A stretch of DNA of 62,350 nt from Pseudoflavonifractor phocaeensis (GTDB taxonomy: Bacteria > Bacillota > Clostridia > Oscillospirales > Oscillospiraceae). Location of the stretch: contig NZ_JADYUM010000017.1 in NCBI RefSeq assembly GCF_021531815.1, positions 1 to 62,350 on the forward strand, read 5' to 3'. The notes beneath the pieces were generated by a model. It made no database searches. It was given only the letters and a program-made list of their open reading frames with translations, and had not been told where the DNA came from. A program made the position numbers and the translations under genes. Shown piece by piece: positions 59,048-62,350 of the stretch; positions within the stretch are counted from its first letter, which is position 1; each line of letters opens with the position of its first letter.

Positions 59048-59417
59048 GGTATATATATACTACGGTACTATATAGGCCTACGGTAGTACTACGGTACTAC
59101 GCTATAACTACGGTACTACGGTTCTACCGTATACACTCATAGCCTACAAAAAATTTATATACTACTTCTCTTCTACGGTGGCGGTATTAGTACAATCACG
59201 GTATATTACATCCACGGTACTACCACGGTATGATACTACCACGGTACTTCCGTGGGCTATGACAGTGTAGGCCTACACGGTATAATCAAGAGACGGTAGA
59301 AAAACGTAAAAAACACGGGGACTGGTGTAATAAAAAACGCGGATAATACAGTGAGTATTACACGATTTGTTGTAATTTTGTAGGCCTATAGATCCTCGGT
59401 ACTACTGTAGGCCTACA
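59048..59417. repeat. Iterated ACGGTACTAC / TAGGCCTA tract
   Basis: The 370 bases are non-coding and built of short repeated words. ACGGTACTAC or near matches occur at 59062, 59091, 59110, 59214 and 59397, with further CGGTA/TACCG words at 59081, 59119, 59127, 59175, 59182, 59199, 59226, 59242, 59279 and 59294. TAGGCCTA occurs four times (59073, 59268, 59381, 59408), twice inside larger palindromes (GTGTAGGCCTACAC at 59265-59278; TGTAGGCCTACA at 59406-59417). AT-rich runs (GTATATATATAC) are interspersed. The design resembles an iteron origin or a packaging/partition site. Confidence 0.75.
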
Positions 59418-59467
59418 AGGGGCCGCCTCCGCCGCAAAAATGGAAAATTTAACTGCATATTAACGAC

Positions 59468-59499
59468 AAAGCCTGCAATACCAATGGTTTGCGGGCTTT
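59468..59499. terminator. Terminator-like hairpin
   Basis: AAAGCCTGCAA (59468-59478) pairs with TTGCGGGCTTT (59489-59499) around a 10-base loop, one G-T pair. Confidence 0.6.
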
Positions 59500-60030
59500 C
59501 TGTGTCATTTATGGGGAAATATGGGGCAATTACGGGCTGCCGGGCGGAATGCGATAAAGGGTCTCGGCGGGCGCGGGGTGGGGTGGCACTTCCCGGATTT
59601 CTACAAGGGACCATGTAACGATCCCCCCCGGGGGTGGCGGAAAAAGGGGCGGGCGGTGAAAGGACGGGTGTATGGCTGTATCCCCACGTCCTCTCAACCT
59701 GTCCCTGCGCCTCTCAACACGACCTCTTCCCCGCCGCCATGTGGGGGCAGCGGAAAAACAGGGGGCCTGGTCAGAAAATCCTTGAAGTAATTTTTTGTAA
59801 TACACAGTAAATGTTAGTAAATAGCTGTAAACACGAAAAATTCCCACTTGAAATCCGCGAAAAAGTTGTTTATTCTCAGCTTGGAAGATAGCATCTTCCC
59901 TCCTCTTTCCGCTCCGGTTTTGCCATTTTCCCGGGGCGGTTCAACGAATGAGCCGGAGACGGCATGACATACAGCAAGGCTTTGGCAAAGGATTTTTAGC
60001 AGGGTGAACACCAGGAAGGGAGGTGTCTTC
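59500..60030. other. Spacer before the small-terminase gene
   Basis: About 530 bases without a supported gene. A frame from 59521 to 59790 exists but has no ribosome site and an unstructured, Pro/Gly/Arg-rich translation. The right part is AT-rich with repeated GTAA/TGTAA words (59785-59830) and may hold the promoter of the phage gene block. Confidence 0.45.
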
Positions 60031-60534
60031 ATGGCGGGAAAGAGAGGCAACCCGAATTTCAAGGCGAAGCGCGGCGAGGCGGGCTACACAGAGCGTAACA
60101 CCGGTCCTGCCACGAAGGCGGCGATTGAGGCATGCGCCACCTTCCCCACGGCTGAGAAATTCACCGAAGCGGCAGACCGGTACTTCGACGAGTGCGACGA
60201 GACGGGCGTGCTGTACGGGGAGGCCGGCCTCTGTCTGGGGCTGACCAAGTACAACGAGAAGGGCCGGACGGTGACCCTCAAGGCGCTGCGCAACTGGTAC
60301 GACGGGGAGAGCTGCGCCTGGCTCCAGGACGCGGTGCAGACGGCCTATCTCCGCATCCAGTCGCAGATCGAGAGCGACCCCCGGTATCAGGAGAAGGGCG
60401 GCATGGCCACCCGGGGAATCTTCCTCCAGAAGCAGATGCGCTTTGGCGGCTACCAGGACAAGATCGAGGCCAAGACGGACGCCACGGTGAAGATCATCCA
60501 CGGGTCCACCATGGACGAGAGCGACTTCCAGTGA
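60031..60534 (+). CDS. Phage small-terminase-like DNA-packaging protein
   Basis: From ATG 60031 (GGGAGGT before it) the protein has 167 residues. The N-terminus is basic (Ala-Gly-Lys-Arg-Gly-Asn-Pro-Asn-Phe), followed by a helical DNA-binding-type region with Leu-Gly-Leu-Thr-Lys-Tyr-Asn and Leu-Arg-Asn-Trp-Tyr-Asp-Gly, and near the C-terminus Ile-Phe-Leu-Gln-Lys-Gln-Met-Arg-Phe-Gly-Gly-Tyr. That ending is common in small terminases of Firmicute phages. It should recognise the phage packaging site. The expected large terminase and portal do not follow. Confidence 0.7.
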   Translation: MAGKRGNPNFKAKRGEAGYTERNTGPATKAAIEACATFPTAEKFTEAADRYFDECDETGVLYGEAGLCLGLTKYNEKGRTVTLKALRNWYDGESCAWLQDAVQTAYLRIQSQIESDPRYQEKGGMATRGIFLQKQMRFGGYQDKIEAKTDATVKIIHGSTMDESDFQ

Positions 60535-60544
60535 GGTGGGGGGC

Positions 60545-60766
60545 ATGGAACAGGTTTTCATGGGGCTTGTGCTCCTGCTGCTGGTGCTGGACCTGGCGGT
60601 GACGGCGGGGCTGTACTGCCGGATGTGCCTGCCAAGCCGGGAGGAGCGCAACGAGCGGGCGGTGGAGCGTGCCATGGAGCAGGAGGCCGCCGACCCCATC
60701 GACGAAGGATTTGAGAACATCATGCGGTTTTCCGTCAACGGAAAGACCGGATTTGAGACGGAGTAG
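60545..60766 (+). CDS. Small single-pass phage membrane protein, 73 aa
   Basis: From ATG 60545 (GGTGGGG upstream). One hydrophobic helix at about 5-24 is followed by a charged cytoplasmic tail with Arg/Glu-rich segments and an end Phe-Glu-Thr-Glu. The start is ten bases after the small-terminase stop, so the genes are co-expressed. No family recognised. Confidence 0.6.
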   Translation: MEQVFMGLVLLLLVLDLAVTAGLYCRMCLPSREERNERAVERAMEQEAADPIDEGFENIMRFSVNGKTGFETE

Positions 60767-60787
60767 CGGGAAAGGGGCGTGAGGACC

Positions 60788-61237
60788 ATGGCGGTGAACA
60801 GGACGGTGCAGGCCATCTTCGACAAGGCCATGCACCTCATGGACGCCCAGAACGAGAGCACCGGAAACACAGATACCAGCGACACCCGGGAGTACAAGGT
60901 CAGGACCATCGGCATCCTGAACAACCTGCTGGACCTGGTGTACCCGGCCAGCGACACCTTCGCCATCGGCGGGGACGGGAAGCGGCCGGCGCTGGATGAC
61001 ATCACAAGTTTTGAGGACGAGCTGGACCTGGACGCCCGCATTCTGCGGGACGTGCTGCCAAACGGGCTGGCGGCAAAGCTGCTCAGCGAGGAGAACCCAA
61101 GCCTTGCCGACTACTTCCAGCAGTGCTTTGAGCAGAGTCTGGCGGAGGCAAGGGCGCGCATACCGGCGTGCTTTGAGAGCATCGAGGACGGCCTGCCATA
61201 CGGCGGGATCGAGTACGGAGAATTCGGGTCCTGGTAA
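60788..61237 (+). CDS. Phage head-region protein, function unknown
   Basis: From ATG 60788 (AGGGG upstream; GTG 60779 is an alternative) the product has 149 residues. It is acidic and helical with Ile-Phe-Asp-Lys-Ala-Met-His-Leu-Met-Asp near 11-20, Thr-Ile-Gly-Ile-Leu-Asn-Asn-Leu-Leu-Asp near 40-49, and a C-terminal Ile-Glu-Tyr-Gly-Glu-Phe. Proteins of this look lie between portal and scaffold genes in some Firmicute phages; that is a memory of family style, not a verified match. Confidence 0.6.
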   Translation: MAVNRTVQAIFDKAMHLMDAQNESTGNTDTSDTREYKVRTIGILNNLLDLVYPASDTFAIGGDGKRPALDDITSFEDELDLDARILRDVLPNGLAAKLLSEENPSLADYFQQCFEQSLAEARARIPACFESIEDGLPYGGIEYGEFGSW

Positions 61238-61320
61238 GGGCCAGAATGCTGCAAAGTAAAATCAGCGCACACCACAGCGCTGGAAATAACCAGTAGACCA
61301 ACTGGGAAGGAGAACGAACC

Positions 61321-61974
61321 ATGGACGAGAACACCAGCCTGACCACGGAGCAGGAGTCCGCAGACCAGCAGGACGCTTTTCTGGAGAGTTGGGAGGACGA
61401 GGACGCCGAGGCCACTGAGCCCGCAGACCAGCAGGACCAGAAGCCGGAGGACAAAGCGGACCGGGGGTCGGACGCGGAAGCGAGCCAGCCCGCAGCCGGG
61501 ACCGAACACGCTGGCGGAAACGCGGAAGCGGACAAGGCCGAAACCAAGGCCGATGGCGCCGAAACCGTGAACGCCAAGCCGGAGGAGCAGAATGCTCCCC
61601 ATACGTGGAACGTCAAGCACATGGGCCAGGAGCGGACCCTGGGCGTTGCCGATGTGACGCCGGAGCTGCTTCAGAAGGGCCTGGATTACGACCGCATCCG
61701 CGGGAAGTATGACGAGGCCAAGCCTGTCATGGAGATGTTCAGCCAGTTCGCCAGGAACGCGGGCATGAGCATCCCAGAGTACGCCAGATTCATCCGCTCC
61801 GAGGCCAAGCGGGCCGGGGGCATGAGCGAGGCGGAGGCGAAGCGGGCAGTTGAGCTTGAGGACCGCGAGGCCGCCGTATCCGCCAGGGAGGCGGAGCAGC
61901 AGGCAGAGGCCGAGGCGAAGAAGGACGGGGAGGACCGGGTACGGGACGACCTTTCCCAGTTCGCCAAGGCATAA
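61321..61974 (+). CDS. Phage scaffold-like protein
   Basis: A 217-residue protein. The first 95 residues are acidic and low-complexity (Glu/Asp/Gln/Ala). Then comes a compact segment with His-Thr-Trp-Asn-Val-Lys-His-Met-Gly and Pro-Glu-Leu-Leu-Gln-Lys-Gly-Leu-Asp-Tyr-Asp-Arg (about 97-125), then a Glu/Ala/Arg coiled coil to the end. This matches the style of capsid scaffolding proteins. AAGGAG precedes the ATG. It ends abruptly after Gln-Phe-Ala-Lys-Ala, so a C-terminal capsid-binding part may be missing or short. Confidence 0.65.
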   Translation: MDENTSLTTEQESADQQDAFLESWEDEDAEATEPADQQDQKPEDKADRGSDAEASQPAAGTEHAGGNAEADKAETKADGAETVNAKPEEQNAPHTWNVKHMGQERTLGVADVTPELLQKGLDYDRIRGKYDEAKPVMEMFSQFARNAGMSIPEYARFIRSEAKRAGGMSEAEAKRAVELEDREAAVSAREAEQQAEAEAKKDGEDRVRDDLSQFAKA

Positions 61975-61982
61975 GTCAAGAG

Positions 61983-62350
61983 ATGCCCAGCTGGGTACGT
62001 AACTTGGAACAGAGTCGAGCGGACAAGGGGCTTCCAACGTTAAGTGGAATCGGCGCTAGCAGTTCCAGCAGCTCCAGCAAGTCGAGCGTCTCTGGAAGCT
62101 CAAGCAACTCCAGTAAATCCAGCAGCTCCAGCAGCTCCGGCAGCTCCAGCAGTGGCCGTGTGTCACAGGATATTAAGACGCCGTCCTCTGGAAGCTCTGG
62201 AGGTTCCAGCAGCTCCAGCAGTGGCCGTGTGTCACAGGATATTAAGACGCCGTCCTCTGGAAGCTCTGGAGGTTCCAGCAGCTCCAGCAGTGGCCGTGTG
62301 TCACAGGATATTAAGACGCCGTCCTCTGGAAGCTCTGGAGGTTCCAGCAG
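61983..62350 (+). CDS. Ser/Gly-rich repeat protein, truncated by window end
   Basis: The frame opens at ATG 61983, eight bases after the scaffold-like stop, with a weak ribosome site, and runs off the window. The first 25 residues are ordinary (Trp-Val-Arg-Asn-Leu-Glu-Gln-Ser-Arg-Ala-Asp-Lys). Then Ser dominates, with Lys and Gly spacers. From 62154 there is a 23-residue unit (Gly-Arg-Val-Ser-Gln-Asp-Ile-Lys-Thr-Pro plus a Ser/Gly run) encoded by identical 69-base repeats. It is likely a phage structural or virion-surface protein. Start uncertain. Confidence 0.55.
   Translation, partial: MPSWVRNLEQSRADKGLPTLSGIGASSSSSSSKSSVSGSSSNSSKSSSSSSSGSSSSGRVSQDIKTPSSGSSGGSSSSSSGRVSQDIKTPSSGSSGGSSSSSSGRVSQDIKTPSSGSSGGSS
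62154..62350 (+). repeat. 69-base tandem repeat, three copies (last cut)
   Basis: Units at 62154-62222, 62223-62291 and 62292-62350 (incomplete) are identical at nucleotide level and preserve the reading frame. The copy number beyond the window is unknown; such repeats expand and contract easily. Confidence 0.93.

Noticed and set aside
59048-59417. CRISPR array in the iterated tract
   Set aside because: Repeat words are about 8-10 bases, irregularly spaced and in both orientations, with no spacers of even length and no cas genes.
59521-59790. 89-codon frame after the iterated tract
   Set aside because: No ribosome site, low-complexity Gly/Pro/Arg-rich product and no support from neighbours.
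55458-62350. Integrase and attachment site of the phage-like element
   Set aside because: No recombinase motif and no repeated tRNA or gene end was seen in this part; the other end of the element is outside the window.

Overview
The window looks like the replication-origin region of a high-GC, endospore-forming Clostridia chromosome, most likely Oscillospiraceae (a Flavonifractor, Intestinimonas or Lawsonibacter type; genus is a guess). Grounds: Firmicute-type dnaA-dnaN-yaaA-recF-remB-gyrB-gyrA order, rpmH-rnpA-yidD-yidC-jag on the other side of dnaA, ParA/ParB plus Noc with two parS sites, SpoIIP, RicT, MinD, T-box leaders, single-chain glycyl-tRNA synthetase, and strong sigma-A-like promoters.

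Layout. 0-1.3 kb: a MoxR/VWA pair. 1.4-1.8 kb: two small divergent genes, one a ribbon-helix-helix protein. 1.9-3.7 kb: glyS under a T-box. 3.9-6.9 kb: a BlaI-type repressor, an M56 membrane metalloprotease and a small membrane protein, behind a double operator. 7.0-18.8 kb (all minus): yegP-like gene, rnhA, a SHOCT protein, gyrA, gyrB, remB, recF, yaaA, dnaN, a DnaA-box cluster, dnaA. 19.2-22.6 kb (plus): rpmH, rnpA, yidD, yidC, jag. 23.3-28.2 kb (plus): an Orn/Lys/Arg decarboxylase-family gene, holB, ricT, an AEC transporter. 28.3-34.3 kb: a small Xre regulator with operator, an FAH-family enzyme, an AT-rich membrane protein, and aspS/hisS behind a T-box. 34.3-42.5 kb (minus): mgsA, minD, rsmG, mscL, serS, a coiled-coil membrane protein, parB, parA, noc. 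42.9-49 kb: a dicarboxylate/amino-acid symporter, asnS, a D-2-hydroxyacid dehydrogenase, xpt. 48-53.3 kb: a BMP lipoprotein, an ABC ATPase and two permeases (nucleoside-type uptake), which fit purine salvage with xpt. 53.4-55.5 kb: spoIIP and tadA.

From about 55.6 kb the content becomes accessory. A minus-strand cassette encodes a glutamine-synthetase-fold amidoligase, an unknown helical protein, a class II (Cys-nucleophile) glutamine amidotransferase and a 32-residue membrane peptide. A divergent double ribbon-helix-helix regulator with repeated operators faces it. Next come a 370-base tract of short iterated motifs and phage morphogenesis genes (small-terminase-like, small membrane protein, head-region protein, scaffold-like protein). 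The window ends inside a Ser/Gly-rich gene with identical 69-base tandem repeats. This looks like one end of a prophage or related element; no integrase or attachment site is visible.

Most notable: (1) the amidoligase/amidotransferase cassette in a phage setting; (2) the iterated tract at 59.05-59.42 kb; (3) the hisS-aspS leader, whose T-box seems to read an Asp codon while a His-rich 28-codon ORF sits between its terminator and hisS; (4) a dispersed intergenic element whose two copies share a covarying hairpin; (5) a duplicated AT-rich module beside tadA; (6) a Gln at the quinolone-contact position of GyrA.
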